Positions 8,918 to 18,475 of a stretch of DNA of 64,000 nt are shown here, piece by piece. Position 1 is the stretch's first letter, and the number at the start of each line of letters is the position of its first letter. Origin of the DNA: Oceaniglobus roseus. Lineage in GTDB: Bacteria; Pseudomonadota; Alphaproteobacteria; Rhodobacterales; Rhodobacteraceae. The DNA is taken from NCBI RefSeq assembly GCF_002869745.1, contig NZ_PNOS01000013.1, forward strand, positions 1 through 64,000, in the 5' to 3' direction. The translations under genes and the position numbers were made by a program. The notes beneath the pieces are model-generated. The model was not told where the DNA came from and did no database searches. It saw nothing but the letters and a program-made list of their open reading frames with translations.

Positions 8918-9706
8918 TCAGAGCACCCCGGGCGGGAAATCCACAAGCTGTTCGACCAGCAGCAGGAACACCGCGGCGCCCAGCATCCCGTCGAAGCGGT
9001 CGAACAGCCCGCCGTGGCCCGGCAGCAGGTTCGAGCTGTCCTTGACCCCGACCCGCCGCTTCACCGTGCTCTCGGCGATGTCGCCCAGCTGGCTGGCCAT
9101 GGAGACCGAGATCGAGATGCCGATCAACTGCCACGCCGCGCCCATGTAGACGGCGAAGATTGCGCCGACGATCCCCGCGCCGACCCAGCCCGCGACGGTG
9201 CCGGACCATGTCTTCTTCGGGCTGACCCGCGGCCAGAACAGCGGTCCGCCCAGGAAACGCCCGGCGAAATAGCCCGAGATGTCGGTGACGACGACGACGC
9301 AGACCAGCCACGACATCCAGACGAACCCGAATTCGCCCCTGAGGATCAGGAGGCCGAAGCCCGCAAGCAGGATCATCGTCGTGAACAGCGCGAAGGTCGC
9401 GCGGCGCTGCGAGAGCTGCCCGAACCCGACGAAGGACGGCGCCAGCAGCAGCGGCAGCGCGAAGCCCGGCGCGACGACCTCGCCCAGCAGCAGCGCCGCC
9501 CCGGCCACCCCGGCGACGATCAGCGCCGGCGCCTCGGGGTCCAGCATCCGCGTCAGCTCCCACACCATGACGGCGATCACGGCGACGGTCATGGCAAGGA
9601 ACAGGAAGCCGCCGAACCAGACGCAGGCCAGCCCGATCAGCGCGACCGCCCCTCCCGACAGGAGACGCGGAACAAGGTCGTCCCATCGGCCCTTGGCGGC
9701 ACTCAT
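8918..9706 (-). CDS. cdsA: phosphatidate cytidylyltransferase
   Basis: CdsA makes CDP-diacylglycerol from phosphatidate and CTP for phospholipid synthesis at the inner membrane. The 262-residue product is almost entirely hydrophobic helices (from LVPRLLSGGAVALIGLACVW onward). It carries the family signature near the C-terminus, KRRVGVKDSSNLLPGHGGLFDRFD (given here in part: KDSSNLLPGHGG, then FDRFDG). Its ATG at 9706 overlaps the uppS stop codon as ATGA, showing coupling. Confidence 0.95.
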   Translation of the reverse strand: MSAAKGRWDDLVPRLLSGGAVALIGLACVWFGGFLFLAMTVAVIAVMVWELTRMLDPEAPALIVAGVAGAALLLGEVVAPGFALPLLLAPSFVGFGQLSQRRATFALFTTMILLAGFGLLILRGEFGFVWMSWLVCVVVVTDISGYFAGRFLGGPLFWPRVSPKKTWSGTVAGWVGAGIVGAIFAVYMGAAWQLIGISISVSMASQLGDIAESTVKRRVGVKDSSNLLPGHGGLFDRFDGMLGAAVFLLLVEQLVDFPPGVL

Positions 9707-10428
9707 GCGGTCACGGCGCCGAAACGGCGTTCGCGGGTGCCGAACCCTTCCAGCACGCGCGCGAATTCGGCCGTGGTGAAGTCCGGCCAGAGGGTGTCGA
9801 CGAACTCGTACTCCGCATAGGCCGACTGCCACAGCAGGAAGTTCGAGATCCGCGCCTCGCCGCTGGTGCGGATCACGAGGTCGGGGTCGGGCAGGAAACA
9901 GGTGTCGAGGAACCGTGCCAGCGTGGTCTCGTCCACCGACTCGGGGTCGATGTTGCCCGCCGCCACTTCCCGCGCCAGCCGCTGCGTCGCGCGCGCCACC
10001 TCGTCCCGTCCGCCGTAGTTCAGCGCGACGGTCAGGTGCACCCGGTCGTTCCGGCTCGTCAGCAGCTCGATCTCGTCCATCACCCGGCGCAGCTTGGCGT
10101 CGAGCTTCAGGCGGTCGCCGATGAAGCGCACGCGCACACCTTCGGCCAGCAGGTCCCGCGCCTCGGACTGGATGTAGCGGCGGAACAGCTTCATCAGCCC
10201 CGAGACCTCGGCCTGGGTGCGCTTCCAGTTCTCGGTCGAGAAGGCGAAGACGGTCATGTACTTCACCCCGTGGTCGGGACAGGCGCGCACGATCTCCTTC
10301 ACCCGCCGGACCCCTGCGTGGTGGCCGAACAGGCGCGGCTGGCCGCGGGACTGCGCCCAGCGTCCGTTGCCGTCCATGATGACGGCCACATGATGGGGGC
10401 CGGACCGCGGCGTGGGTTGGCTGCTCAA
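9703..10428 (-). CDS. uppS: undecaprenyl diphosphate synthase (isoprenyl transferase)
   Basis: UppS condenses isopentenyl diphosphate units onto farnesyl diphosphate to make the C55 carrier for peptidoglycan and O-antigen. The 241-residue protein has HVAVIMDGNGRWA with the catalytic Asp, then FGHHAGVRRVKEIV, FAFSTENWKR, and the C-terminal DLVIRTSGEARISNFLLWQ and FVDTLWPDF blocks. The start is TTG at 10428 with AGGAG 7 bases upstream. No ATG lies between it and the invariant MDGNGRW motif, so an uncommon start codon is required. It is coupled to cdsA. Confidence 0.95.
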   Translation of the reverse strand: MSSQPTPRSGPHHVAVIMDGNGRWAQSRGQPRLFGHHAGVRRVKEIVRACPDHGVKYMTVFAFSTENWKRTQAEVSGLMKLFRRYIQSEARDLLAEGVRVRFIGDRLKLDAKLRRVMDEIELLTSRNDRVHLTVALNYGGRDEVARATQRLAREVAAGNIDPESVDETTLARFLDTCFLPDPDLVIRTSGEARISNFLLWQSAYAEYEFVDTLWPDFTTAEFARVLEGFGTRERRFGAVTA

Positions 10429-10472
10429 ATCGGCTCTCCTGAAAGGTCGTGTCCGGGGGCGATCGGGCAGGC

Positions 10473-11039
10473 TCAGACCTGCATGATCTCTTCCTGCTTG
10501 CTTGCCAGCGCGGCGTCGATCCTGGCGATCGCCGCGTCGGTCAGGGTCTGCACCTCGGCGCTCCAGACCTTGTGGTCGTCCTCGGACATGCCCGAGGCCT
10601 TCAGCTTCTTCAGCTGGTCCATGCCGTCGCGCCGGACGTTGCGGATCGCGACGCGCGCATCCTCGGCCCGCTGTCCGGCCACCTTGGTAAGCTGAATGCG
10701 CCGCTCCTCGTTCAGTTCGGGGATCGGCAGGCGGATCGTCATGCCGTCGATCACCGGGTTGATCCCCAGCCCCGATTCCCGAATCGCCTTTTCCACCTTG
10801 CCCATCAGCGACTTGTCCCAGACGGTGACGGTCACCATCCGCGGCTCGGGCACGTTGATCGTGCCCACCTGGTTGATCGGCGTCGGCTGGCCATAGGCCT
10901 CGACCATGATCGGCTCGACCATCGAGGCAGAGGCCCGCCCGGTTCTGAGCGATGCGAACTCGTGCCGCAGCGCCTCCATCGCGCCGTCCATCCGCCGTTG
11001 CAGATCGTCCAGATCCAGTTCCATCTCGTCGTCAGCCAC
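10473..11039 (-). CDS. frr: ribosome recycling factor
   Basis: Frr releases ribosomes from mRNA with EF-G after termination. The 188-residue protein shows [22 protein letters not shown], the family's first helix. [19 protein letters not shown] and [20 protein letters not shown] follow, and the C-terminal helices include [13 protein letters not shown]. In most alphaproteobacteria frr directly follows pyrH; here a Hint-domain gene lies between them. The 44-base gap to uppS suggests one transcript. Confidence 0.97.
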   Translation of the reverse strand: MADDEMELDLDDLQRRMDGAMEALRHEFASLRTGRASASMVEPIMVEAYGQPTPINQVGTINVPEPRMVTVTVWDKSLMGKVEKAIRESGLGINPVIDGMTIRLPIPELNEERRIQLTKVAGQRAEDARVAIRNVRRDGMDQLKKLKASGMSEDDHKVWSAEVQTLTDAAIARIDAALASKQEEIMQV

Positions 11040-11276
11040 TCTTGCCTCCTGCCTCGGCGCAGTTCCTTCACGCGGCCGTCGCGGGCCGCCAAGCTGCGCG
11101 GTTTATAGCCCCAACCTTCGCCGGATGTATAGGCCGCGGCTGCGGGCAGCCGATGGATAGGGTCGGCAGGCCACAACCCGCCCGCCGACGGGCTGTCGCG
11201 GCAGCGCCCGACCGCGCAACCGTCCGAAGGCTCTGCGCCGGCGGGGGCCCGAGCGGACGCCCCCCGTCCGCCGGTC

Positions 11277-12368
11277 TCAGCCCCGGGACGGCACGGCTTC
11301 CTCGTCGAGGTCGCAGAACAGCGGACGGCGGTTCTTCAGGTGACGCGCGAGAAGCCTTGCCCGCCGCCCGCCACGCAGCACGGGCCGGCAGGGCACGGGT
11401 TCGGCGGCGGCGCATGCGCCGAGGGCGGCGACCAGCGCGGCCCGCTCGCCGGGTGGCACGGCGGCCAGGGCGCAGGGGCCGGGAAACAGGCTTTCGGCCG
11501 CGGCGCCTTCGGCCTCCAGGACGCCATGTTCGGGCAGCAGGAGGTGATGATAGCGCACCGCGACCACGGGCCGGCGCGCGATCCCCGGCATCCCGCACAG
11601 GGCCCGGGCGGGCACGAAGACCTCGGGCGCCCCGCACATGCGCGCCACGATGGGCGAGGCGAGGAGGATCCGGTGCTGCGGCGACACGACCAGGTCCCGC
11701 GCAGGCCGCCCCGGCCCGAGCGCACCGGCCGCGATTGCCACGGGCGCGTGCCCGCCGAACCCGGGCACGCACTGGACGCCCCGCCAGATCACCGGCCGCG
11801 GCCCCCGGTCGCGGGTCAGCACCATGTCGCCGAGGCCGATCTCCTCCACCGCCCGCGCGCCCCCGGGCGCCGCGATCCGGGTGCCTTCGGCGAAGCAGAC
11901 GATGGCCGATCCGGTGACGCTTTCGGAGACGAACCAGCCCGTCGCGTTGTCCGACACCGGCGTGGCGCCGAGCGTGATGCTCTGGATCTTCAGGTTGTCG
12001 AGGGGCACCGCCGTGTTCAGCTCGGTCACGAAGGTCGCGCCGTTGCGCAGCTGGATCACGACGACATCCGTCACCAGCGTGCTGCCGTCGCCCAGCAGGA
12101 TCGTCGCCTTGTAGGACGAGGAGGAGTCCTGGACGCTGCTCACCGTTCCGGCGCCGACATCGTATGTGACCGTGCTCGGCAGCAGGGTGAGGTCGTCGTC
12201 ATAGGCGACACCGTCGCCCAGCGGTGTCGTCACGGACGCGGTGACGATCTTCAGCGCGGCCTGCCCGTAGGTACCCGCGAAGACGGCGTCGTTCTCGTTC
12301 GTGTAGTTGAGTTCGGACGTGTCCGCCGAGGCGAAGATGCCGAGATAGATCAGGTTGACGGTCGCCAT
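11277..12368 (-). CDS. Hint_2-domain protein of unknown function
   Basis: The 363-residue protein has a threonine/serine/aspartate-rich beta-type N-terminus (residues 1-155) that I do not recognise. A Hedgehog/intein (Hint_2) module follows. Cys158 begins CFAEGTRI, then GLGDMVLTRDRGPRPVIWRG, VVSPQHRIL, and HHLLLPEHGVLEAEGAAAES. Hint folds perform self-cleavage at the N-terminal Cys; whether this one does is untested. There is no downstream extein, so it is not an intein. The ATG has AGGAGG 8 bases upstream, but that site is in a stable hairpin (12372-12396). It sits between pyrH and frr on the same strand. Confidence 0.88.
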   Translation of the reverse strand: MATVNLIYLGIFASADTSELNYTNENDAVFAGTYGQAALKIVTASVTTPLGDGVAYDDDLTLLPSTVTYDVGAGTVSSVQDSSSSYKATILLGDGSTLVTDVVVIQLRNGATFVTELNTAVPLDNLKIQSITLGATPVSDNATGWFVSESVTGSAIVCFAEGTRIAAPGGARAVEEIGLGDMVLTRDRGPRPVIWRGVQCVPGFGGHAPVAIAAGALGPGRPARDLVVSPQHRILLASPIVARMCGAPEVFVPARALCGMPGIARRPVVAVRYHHLLLPEHGVLEAEGAAAESLFPGPCALAAVPPGERAALVAALGACAAAEPVPCRPVLRGGRRARLLARHLKNRRPLFCDLDEEAVPSRG

Positions 12369-12371
12369 GGG

Positions 12372-12396
12372 AAGGGCCTCCTTGCGGAGGCTCCTT
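12372..12396 (-). promoter_or_regulatory. hairpin with GCAA loop covering the Hint gene's ribosome binding site
   Basis: In minus-strand RNA sense, AAGG, a bulged A and GCCTCC pair with GGAGGC and CCTT around a GCAA tetraloop, giving 10 base pairs. The hairpin ends three bases before the ATG at 12368. The Shine-Dalgarno AGGAGG is entirely in the 3' arm. The structure would limit translation of the Hint protein unless opened. There is no U-run, so it is not a simple terminator for pyrH. Confidence 0.6.
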
Positions 12397-12446
12397 ATCG
12401 GCGCCCGGGGTCAATTTTGACTTAACGCCCGCGGGGACGGCACGCC

Positions 12447-13181
12447 TCAGTCGACGATGGTATAGGTGCCCTTGCCCGCGAGGATCCCGAGGAACCCGCC
12501 CGGCTCGTCCAGCGAGAAGACGATGATCGGCAGCTTGTTGTCCCGCGCCAGCGCGATGGCGCTGGCGTCCATCACCTTCAGGTTCTTCGCCAGGACGTCG
12601 TCGTACGAGATCCGGTCGTACCGCTTCGCCTCGGGGTGCTTCACCGGGTCCATGTCATAGACGCCGTCCACCTTGGTGCCCTTGAAGATCGCCTGGCAGG
12701 CCATCTCGTTCGCGCGCAGCGTCGCCGCGGTGTCGGTGGTGAAGTACGGATTGCCCGTGCCGGCGGCGAAGATGCAGACGCGCTTCTTCTCGAGGTGCCG
12801 CACCGCGCGGCGGCGGATGTAGGGCTCGCACACCTGGTCCATCGGGATCGCCGAGATCACGCGGGTGAAGACGCCGAGTTCCTCCAGCGCCGACTGCATG
12901 GCGAGCGCGTTCATCACCGTGGCGAGCATCCCCATGTAGTCGGCCGTGGTCCGCTCCATCCCCTGGGCCGACCCGGCAAGGCCGCGGAAGATGTTGCCGC
13001 CGCCGATCACCATGCAGATCTCGACCCCCGTGGCGTGGACCGACTGAACCTCCTTCGCGATCCGCTGCACCGTGGGCGGATGCAGCCCGAAGCCGGTGTC
13101 GCCCATCAGCGCCTCCCCGGAAATCTTCAGCAGCACGCGCTTGTAGGTGCTGCCCGGTGCGGTGTCGCTTGCCTCGGTCAT
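12447..13181 (-). CDS. pyrH: UMP kinase
   Basis: PyrH phosphorylates UMP to UDP and is a hexameric, allosterically controlled amino-acid-kinase-fold enzyme. The 244-residue protein has [59 protein letters not shown] and [10 protein letters not shown] in family order. It ends TYTIVD. It starts the minus-strand pyrH-Hint-frr-uppS-cdsA-dxr-rseP run and is divergent from miaA across 91 bases. Confidence 0.97.
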   Translation of the reverse strand: MTEASDTAPGSTYKRVLLKISGEALMGDTGFGLHPPTVQRIAKEVQSVHATGVEICMVIGGGNIFRGLAGSAQGMERTTADYMGMLATVMNALAMQSALEELGVFTRVISAIPMDQVCEPYIRRRAVRHLEKKRVCIFAAGTGNPYFTTDTAATLRANEMACQAIFKGTKVDGVYDMDPVKHPEAKRYDRISYDDVLAKNLKVMDASAIALARDNKLPIIVFSLDEPGGFLGILAGKGTYTIVD

Positions 13182-13216
13182 CTCGGTCCGCCTGTCCCTG
13201 GATTGTGTCGCGGCGA

Positions 13217-13245
13217 TAAATGTCGGAAAACGCCCCCGGGTTCAA
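13217..13245 (-). promoter_or_regulatory. candidate promoter of the pyrH operon
   Basis: On the minus strand TTGAAC (13240-13245) and CATTTA (13217-13222) are separated by 17 bases, about 36 bases upstream of the pyrH ATG, in the short gap divergent from miaA. The -10 match is poor, so this is a suggestion only. Confidence 0.35.
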
Positions 13246-13272
13246 TGCGCCAAAGGGAGTTGCCGCCGCCCG

Positions 13273-14160
13273 ATGACGCCGGACGAGATGATACGGGCCG
13301 CGGGCGCCGACCGCCCGGTGCTGATCGCGGGGCCTACCGCCTCGGGCAAATCGGCGCTGGCCCTGGCGCTGGCCCGGCGGCAGGGCGGCGTGATCGTCAA
13401 CGCCGACGCGCTCCAGGTCTTCGCCAACTGGCGCGTCCTGACCGCCCGCCCGTCTGACGTGGACGAGGCCGCCGCGCCCCACCGCCTCTACGGCCACGTC
13501 CCGGGCGAGGCCGCCTATTCCGTCGGCCACTGGCTGCGCGAGGTGGCGCCGCTCCTGACCGGGGCGCGCCCGATCATCGTCGGGGGAACCGGCCTCTACT
13601 TCACCGCCCTGACCGAGGGGCTGGCCGAGATCCCCCCGACCCCGCCCCAGATCCGCGCCGAGGCCGAACGGCTGCGCGCCGTTGGCGGGATCGGGGCGAT
13701 GCTCGCCGACATCGACCCCGAGACGGCCGCGCGCATCGACCGGCAGAACCCGATGCGGGTGCAGCGCGCCTGGGAGGTGCGGAAGACCACCGGCCGCGGC
13801 CTTGCCGCCTGGCAGGACGACACCGGCCCGCCCCTCCTGCCCGCCGCGGCGGCGCTCTGCCTCGTCGCCGATCCGGGCCGCGAGGCGCTTGGCCCCCGCA
13901 TCGCCGCCCGCTTCGACGCGATGCTCGCCGCCGGGGCGCTGGACGAGGTCCGCGCCAACCTGCCCGGCTGGGATCCCACCCGCCCCAGTGCCAGGGCCAT
14001 CGGCGCGCCCGAGCTCGTCGCCCACCTCAGGGGCGAGTGCACGCTGGCCACCGCCCGCGACCGCGCCGTGATCGCGACCCGCCAGTACGCCAAGCGCCAG
14101 CGGACCTGGTTCCGCAGCCGCATGAAGGACTGGATCCGGCTCGATCTGCCCGCGTCCTGA
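13273..14160 (+). CDS. miaA: tRNA dimethylallyltransferase
   Basis: MiaA adds a dimethylallyl group to N6 of A37 in tRNAs reading codons that begin with U. The 295-residue protein has the P-loop [16 protein letters not shown] near its N-terminus and then [47 protein letters not shown] and the basic tail [15 protein letters not shown] follow. I chose the ATG at 13273 ([20 protein letters not shown]); the frame is open upstream, but that sequence is not family-like and overlaps the pyrH promoter region. AGGGAG lies about 13 bases upstream, a slightly long spacing. Confidence 0.94.
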   Translation: MTPDEMIRAAGADRPVLIAGPTASGKSALALALARRQGGVIVNADALQVFANWRVLTARPSDVDEAAAPHRLYGHVPGEAAYSVGHWLREVAPLLTGARPIIVGGTGLYFTALTEGLAEIPPTPPQIRAEAERLRAVGGIGAMLADIDPETAARIDRQNPMRVQRAWEVRKTTGRGLAAWQDDTGPPLLPAAAALCLVADPGREALGPRIAARFDAMLAAGALDEVRANLPGWDPTRPSARAIGAPELVAHLRGECTLATARDRAVIATRQYAKRQRTWFRSRMKDWIRLDLPAS

Positions 14161-14282
14161 GCACGGCTCCGCCCATCCCGAGATTCCATTTGACCCGAAG
14201 GGTGAATCCCCCGACCTTTCCGGTACGGCCTGCCAGCCGAGTCTGCTCGTCCTGTCCAAAGCCACCGAAGGTCTGATCCGCC

Positions 14283-15101
14283 ATGACCGCTGCCCTTCCC
14301 GTCACCGCCTCCGCCCAGGCGGGGTTCCGGCTCGTTCCGCTGCAACGCCTGGCCCAGGGGGGCCGCTGGCACACCGAGGCGATGCGCAGCTACGGCGCGC
14401 CCGTCCTCTACTGGTTCACCCGGGGCCAGGGCCGCATCACCGTCTCGGGCACCACCCGCGGCTGGGGGGCGCACAACGCCGTCCTGATCCCCGCGGGCAC
14501 GATGCACGGCTTCGACGTTCTCGGGCATGTCTCGGGCTCGGCCCTCTACTTTCCCCGCGACATCGGCTTCGAGATGCCGTCCGATCCGCTGCACCTGCGC
14601 CTGCGCGAGGTCCAGCAGCAGGCCGAGATGTCGCTCCAGGTCGAGAACATCCAGCGCGAGCTCGAGCGCGGCGAGGAGGCGATGGAGCGCGCCCTGCGCC
14701 ATCACGCCGGGCTGCTGGTCGTCTGGCTGGAACGCCACGCCGACCCCGCCATGCTGGCCGGGGAGCCCGCGGACCAGCGCGCCGCCGAACGCCTCGCGGC
14801 CGCCTTCACCTCGCTCCTGGAACGCGACTTCCGCACCGGCCGGAACGTCGCCGACTATGCCGCCGCCCTCGGCGTCACCGCGACCCACCTCACCCGCTCC
14901 TGCAAGGCCGCCTGCGGCCGACCGGCCTCGGCCCTGCTCCAGGACCGGCTGCACTTCGAGGCGCGCAAGCTCCTGCGCGAGACGCGGATGCCGATCAAGG
15001 ATGTGGCGCAGAGCCTCGGCTTCCGCTCGGCCGCCTATTTCACCCGCGCCTTCCAGCAGCAGACCGGCCAGACGCCCTCGGCGTTCCGGCGCGACCGCTA
15101 G
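14283..15101 (+). CDS. AraC-family transcriptional regulator with N-terminal cupin
   Basis: The 272-residue protein has a cupin-like N-terminal half (YWFTRGQGRITVSGTTRGWG, then LIPAGTMHGFDVL), the usual ligand-sensing part. A double helix-turn-helix AraC domain occupies residues about 175-270, with NVADYAAALGVTATHLTRSC and MPIKDVAQSLGFRSAAYFTRAF, then QQTGQTPSAFRRDR. The ligand cannot be told from sequence. It lies on the same strand just upstream of the ABC importer, which could be its target, but the 260-base gap has no obvious paired operator. Confidence 0.92.
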   Translation: MTAALPVTASAQAGFRLVPLQRLAQGGRWHTEAMRSYGAPVLYWFTRGQGRITVSGTTRGWGAHNAVLIPAGTMHGFDVLGHVSGSALYFPRDIGFEMPSDPLHLRLREVQQQAEMSLQVENIQRELERGEEAMERALRHHAGLLVVWLERHADPAMLAGEPADQRAAERLAAAFTSLLERDFRTGRNVADYAAALGVTATHLTRSCKAACGRPASALLQDRLHFEARKLLRETRMPIKDVAQSLGFRSAAYFTRAFQQQTGQTPSAFRRDR

Positions 15102-15230
15102 GCCGCCGCGGTTGACGCGTGGTCAGTCGGCCGGTTCCCGCCGACCGCCGGATCCCGCATGTGCAGGCGCAGCGTCGCTTTTGAAACCTCTCGATGTCGC
15201 CTTTGGATCATGGTGCGACGAATCCAAGCG

Positions 15231-15259
15231 TTGACCTTCCCCCCCGGAGCGTGCGCAAT
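15231..15259 (+). promoter_or_regulatory. candidate promoter of the ABC importer operon
   Basis: TTGACC (15231-15236) is followed after 17 bases by CGCAAT (15254-15259), about 100 bases before the solute-binding-protein ATG. The -10 element is weak. The rest of the 260-base gap after the AraC gene shows no other clear signal apart from the ribosome binding site AGGGAGAG before 15362. Confidence 0.3.
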
Positions 15260-15361
15260 TGTACCGACGCGCCCGTGCGAAGCCCGCCGCGATCCTTGCG
15301 GAAAACCATGGGGCCGGGGCGCCCGTCGGCAAGAGAAACAAGGTCTCACAGGGAGAGCGAG

Positions 15362-17023
15362 ATGACTGATTCAACGATGCCCGGCCGGATCCATCCGGCC
15401 GCCAGGATGTATGCGCAGGAGGTTGCGGAGGGCAAGCTCAGCCGCCGCGACTTCCTGATCCGTTCCACCGCCCTCGGCGTGTCGGCCACCGCGGCCTACG
15501 GGATGCTCGGCCTCGCCGCGCCCGCCCGCGCCCAGGCCGAGCCCCAGCAGGGCGGCACGCTCAGGATCCAGATGAGCATCAAGGCGCTCAAGGATCCCCG
15601 CTCCTACGACTGGAGCGAGCTCGGCAACGAGACCCGCGGCTTCCTCGAGTACCTGGTCGAATACGAGGCCGACGGCACCTTCCGCCCGATGCTGCTGGAA
15701 TCCTGGGACGTCAACGACGACGCCACCGAATACGTGCTGCACGTCCGCCCGGGCATCAAGTGGCACAACGGCGACGACTTCACCGCCGAGGACGTGGCCC
15801 GCGTCATCAACCTCTGGGCCGACAAGAGCTCGGAAACCAACTCCATGGCCTCCCGCCTCGGCGGCCTGATCGACGACGAGACCGGCAAGGCCCGCGACGG
15901 CGCCATCGAGATCACCGATCCGATGACCGTCAAGCTGACCCTGTCCTCTCCCGACATCGCGATCATCGCCAACTTCTCCGACTATCCCGCCGCCGTCACT
16001 CACAAGGACTTCGTCGAGGGCGGCCCCTTCGAGGAGATCATCGGCACCGGCCCGTTCAAGCCCGTCTCGATGGAAGTCGGCGTGAAATGCGTGATCGAGC
16101 GCGCCGACCAGCCCTGGTGGGGCACCGAGGTCTATGGCGGCCCCTACCTCGACCGGGTCGAGATGATCGACTACGGCACCGACCCCTCGGCCTGGGTCGC
16201 CGCTGCTGAATCCGAGGAAGTCGACCTGTTCTACGAAACCGTCGGCGACTTCATCGACATCATGGACGCCATCGGCTGGACCAAGACCGAGGCCGTGACC
16301 GCCTCGACCCTCGTGATCCGCCCGAACCAGAAGGCCGAGATCGACGGCATGGTGCCCTACGAGAAGGCCGAGGTCAGGAAGGCGCTGGCCATGGCCGTGG
16401 ACAACGAGGTCTGCCTCGAACTCGGCTACTCGGGCCGCGGCACCGTGGCGGCCAACCACCACGTCTGCCCGATCCACCCCGCCTATGCCGACATCGGCCC
16501 CGCCCCCTTCGACCCGGCGGCGGCGAAGAAGATGATGGACGACGCCGGGATGGGTGATTTCGAGCACGAACTGATCACCGTCGACGACGACTGGCAGAAG
16601 AACACGGGCGACGCCATCGCCGCGCAGCTGCGCGACGCGGGCATCAACATCAAGCGCACGATCCTGCCCGGCGCCACCTTCTGGAACGACTGGACGAAGT
16701 ACCCGTTCAGCGCCACCCAGTGGAACCACCGTCCGCTCGAGGTGCAGATCCTGACGCTGGCCTACACCTCGGGCCAGGCCTGGAACGAATCCGCCTTCAG
16801 CAACGAGGAGTTCGACAAGCTGATGGACCAGGCGAACTCGATCGCCGACGCCGACACCCGGCGCGAGACCATCGGCAAGCTCGAGCAGATAATGCGCGAC
16901 GAGGGCGTCATCATCCAGCCCTACTGGCGCTCGCTCTACAACCACCACAACGGCAACGTGGTCGGGGCGGAGAAGCACCCCTCGCACGAGTTCCACCTCT
17001 ACAAGTTCGGCCTCGCCTCCTGA
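15362..17023 (+). CDS. Tat-exported extracellular solute-binding protein, peptide/opine type (family 5)
   Basis: The 553-residue protein captures a substrate in the periplasm for the ABC importer encoded downstream. It has a twin-arginine signal (SRRDFL at residues 27-32, hydrophobic stretch, then APARAQA near 59). The mature part starts [11 protein letters not shown] and shows SBP_bac_5 features such as [17 protein letters not shown] (about 132-148) and GTGPFKP. The substrate is uncertain; di/oligopeptides, opines or nickel are possible in this family. The ATG at 15362 follows AGGGAGAG, and upstream frame extensions lack support. Confidence 0.93.
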   Translation: MTDSTMPGRIHPAARMYAQEVAEGKLSRRDFLIRSTALGVSATAAYGMLGLAAPARAQAEPQQGGTLRIQMSIKALKDPRSYDWSELGNETRGFLEYLVEYEADGTFRPMLLESWDVNDDATEYVLHVRPGIKWHNGDDFTAEDVARVINLWADKSSETNSMASRLGGLIDDETGKARDGAIEITDPMTVKLTLSSPDIAIIANFSDYPAAVTHKDFVEGGPFEEIIGTGPFKPVSMEVGVKCVIERADQPWWGTEVYGGPYLDRVEMIDYGTDPSAWVAAAESEEVDLFYETVGDFIDIMDAIGWTKTEAVTASTLVIRPNQKAEIDGMVPYEKAEVRKALAMAVDNEVCLELGYSGRGTVAANHHVCPIHPAYADIGPAPFDPAAAKKMMDDAGMGDFEHELITVDDDWQKNTGDAIAAQLRDAGINIKRTILPGATFWNDWTKYPFSATQWNHRPLEVQILTLAYTSGQAWNESAFSNEEFDKLMDQANSIADADTRRETIGKLEQIMRDEGVIIQPYWRSLYNHHNGNVVGAEKHPSHEFHLYKFGLAS

Positions 17024-17118
17024 GGCAAAGGACCAGGCGCCGCTCCCCCGACGGGGGGCGGCCGCAACGATAAGGACGGCGGGACCAACCCGCCGCCTTC
17101 CCAGACAGGGACTGACAC

Positions 17119-18165
17119 ATGGGACTGTTCATCCTGCGCCGGCTCGGGGTGATGCTCGTCACGGCGCTCTGCCTGACGTTCATCGTCTTCTTCATGACCA
17201 ACCTCTACCCCAACCTCGAGAAGCTGGCGAAGACCCAGGGCAACCAGCGGATGACCGACGAACAGGTCCAGGTCTGGCTGGAGAACCGCGGCTACGACAG
17301 GCCCGTGTTCGTGAAGTACGGCGAATGGCTCGGCGTCGTGCCGGGCTGGACGCGCGAGACGGCGGACGGTGCCCTCACCGGGCGCTGCGTCGAACAGGGG
17401 ATGACGCGCGAGGACGTGCCGACCTTCTGCGGTGTCCTCCAGGGCGACTGGGGCTATTCCACGGTGTTCAAGGAGGACGTGCTCGACATCGTCGGCCTGC
17501 GCCTTGGGCTGACCGGGAAGCTGATGTTCTGGGTCATGGTTCTGATGGTGCCCTCGGCGCTCATCATCGGCGTGCTGGCCGGGATGCGCGAGGGCTCGCG
17601 CACCGACCGCTCGCTCTCGACCGTGTCGATCCTGTCCACCGCGACGCCGGAATACGTCTCGGGGGTCATCCTGATCGCCGTCTTCGCCTCCTCCGCCGTG
17701 GGGCTGAAATGGTTCAAGGGCACCGCGACCTCGGCCATGGACGATGCGAACTTCGAGAACTTCTTCCTGCCGGTGCTGACCATCGCGCTCTACGGCATGG
17801 GCTACATCGCCCGCATGACCCGCGCCTCGATGGCCGAGGTGATGACCGCGCAATACATCCGCACCGCGCGCCTGAAGGGCGTCAGCTTCCGCAACATCGT
17901 GCTGAAACACGCGCTGAGGAACGCGCTGATCGCCCCCTTCACGGTCATCATGCTCCAGTTCCCGTGGCTGCTGAACGGCGTGGTGATCGTCGAGACGCTG
18001 TTCAACTACAAGGGCTTCGGCTGGACGCTGGTGCAGGCGGCGTCGAACAACGACATCGAGCTGCTGCTCGGCGTCTCGGTCGTCTCGGTGCTGGTGGTGC
18101 TGGTCACGCAGCTGATCTCCGACATCGGCTACGTCTACCTCAACCCGCGGATCTCCGTCGCATGA
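17119..18165 (+). CDS. ABC transporter permease, DppB-type
   Basis: The 348-residue inner-membrane protein starts MGLFILRRLGVMLVTALCLT, a typical first helix of DppB/OppB permeases. A large periplasmic segment follows, containing an ENRGYDRPVFVKYGEWL region. The EAA-type loop is RTARLKGVSFRNIVLKHALRNA, the site of contact with the ATPase. The periplasmic insertion (about residues 35-125) is longer than usual. It is the first permease of the importer, 95 bases after the binding protein gene; a repeat-filled gap separates it from the second permease. Confidence 0.93.
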   Translation: MGLFILRRLGVMLVTALCLTFIVFFMTNLYPNLEKLAKTQGNQRMTDEQVQVWLENRGYDRPVFVKYGEWLGVVPGWTRETADGALTGRCVEQGMTREDVPTFCGVLQGDWGYSTVFKEDVLDIVGLRLGLTGKLMFWVMVLMVPSALIIGVLAGMREGSRTDRSLSTVSILSTATPEYVSGVILIAVFASSAVGLKWFKGTATSAMDDANFENFFLPVLTIALYGMGYIARMTRASMAEVMTAQYIRTARLKGVSFRNIVLKHALRNALIAPFTVIMLQFPWLLNGVVIVETLFNYKGFGWTLVQAASNNDIELLLGVSVVSVLVVLVTQLISDIGYVYLNPRISVA

Positions 18166-18475
18166 GCCCGCTCTTCTCCATCGCCCGCCCATCGCCCTCC
18201 GCGCAAGGTGTTCCGCCCTCCCCGCTCGACGTGCCGTCGGAACGCGTGCCTGCGTTCCCGGGCCGCTTGCCGTCATCCTCGGGCCCGACCCGAGGATCTC
18301 CTGCCACCCTTCCCCTGACCCGAGGATCTCCGCCCCCCCGCACCCGGTCGCGCGAGCGTGCGCCCGCTCCGACAGATCCTCGGGTCAAGCCCGAGGATGA
18401 CGGCGGGCCGGGCGCCTTCTGCCCCCTGCCTTCGCCGCCCCCCACCTCCCCAGCAGCCAGCGAGGGTCTCTGACC
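18166..18475. repeat. palindromic repeat cluster inside the ABC operon
   Basis: The gap between the two permease genes holds one complete palindrome at about 18275-18297 (ATCCTCGGG, then CCCGAGGAT, preceded by CCGTC). A half copy lies at about 18314-18330, and an inverted complete copy at about 18374-18402 (GATCCTCGGGTCAAGCCCGA, then GGATGACGG). Related copies occur at 21914-22104. No gene is seen here. The paired inverted copies could fold into a large stem in the operon mRNA. Confidence 0.85.

Noticed and set aside
11277-12368. Intein or inteinised gene
   Set aside because: The Hint module is at the C-terminal side with no downstream extein or homing endonuclease; it is a free-standing Hint_2 protein.
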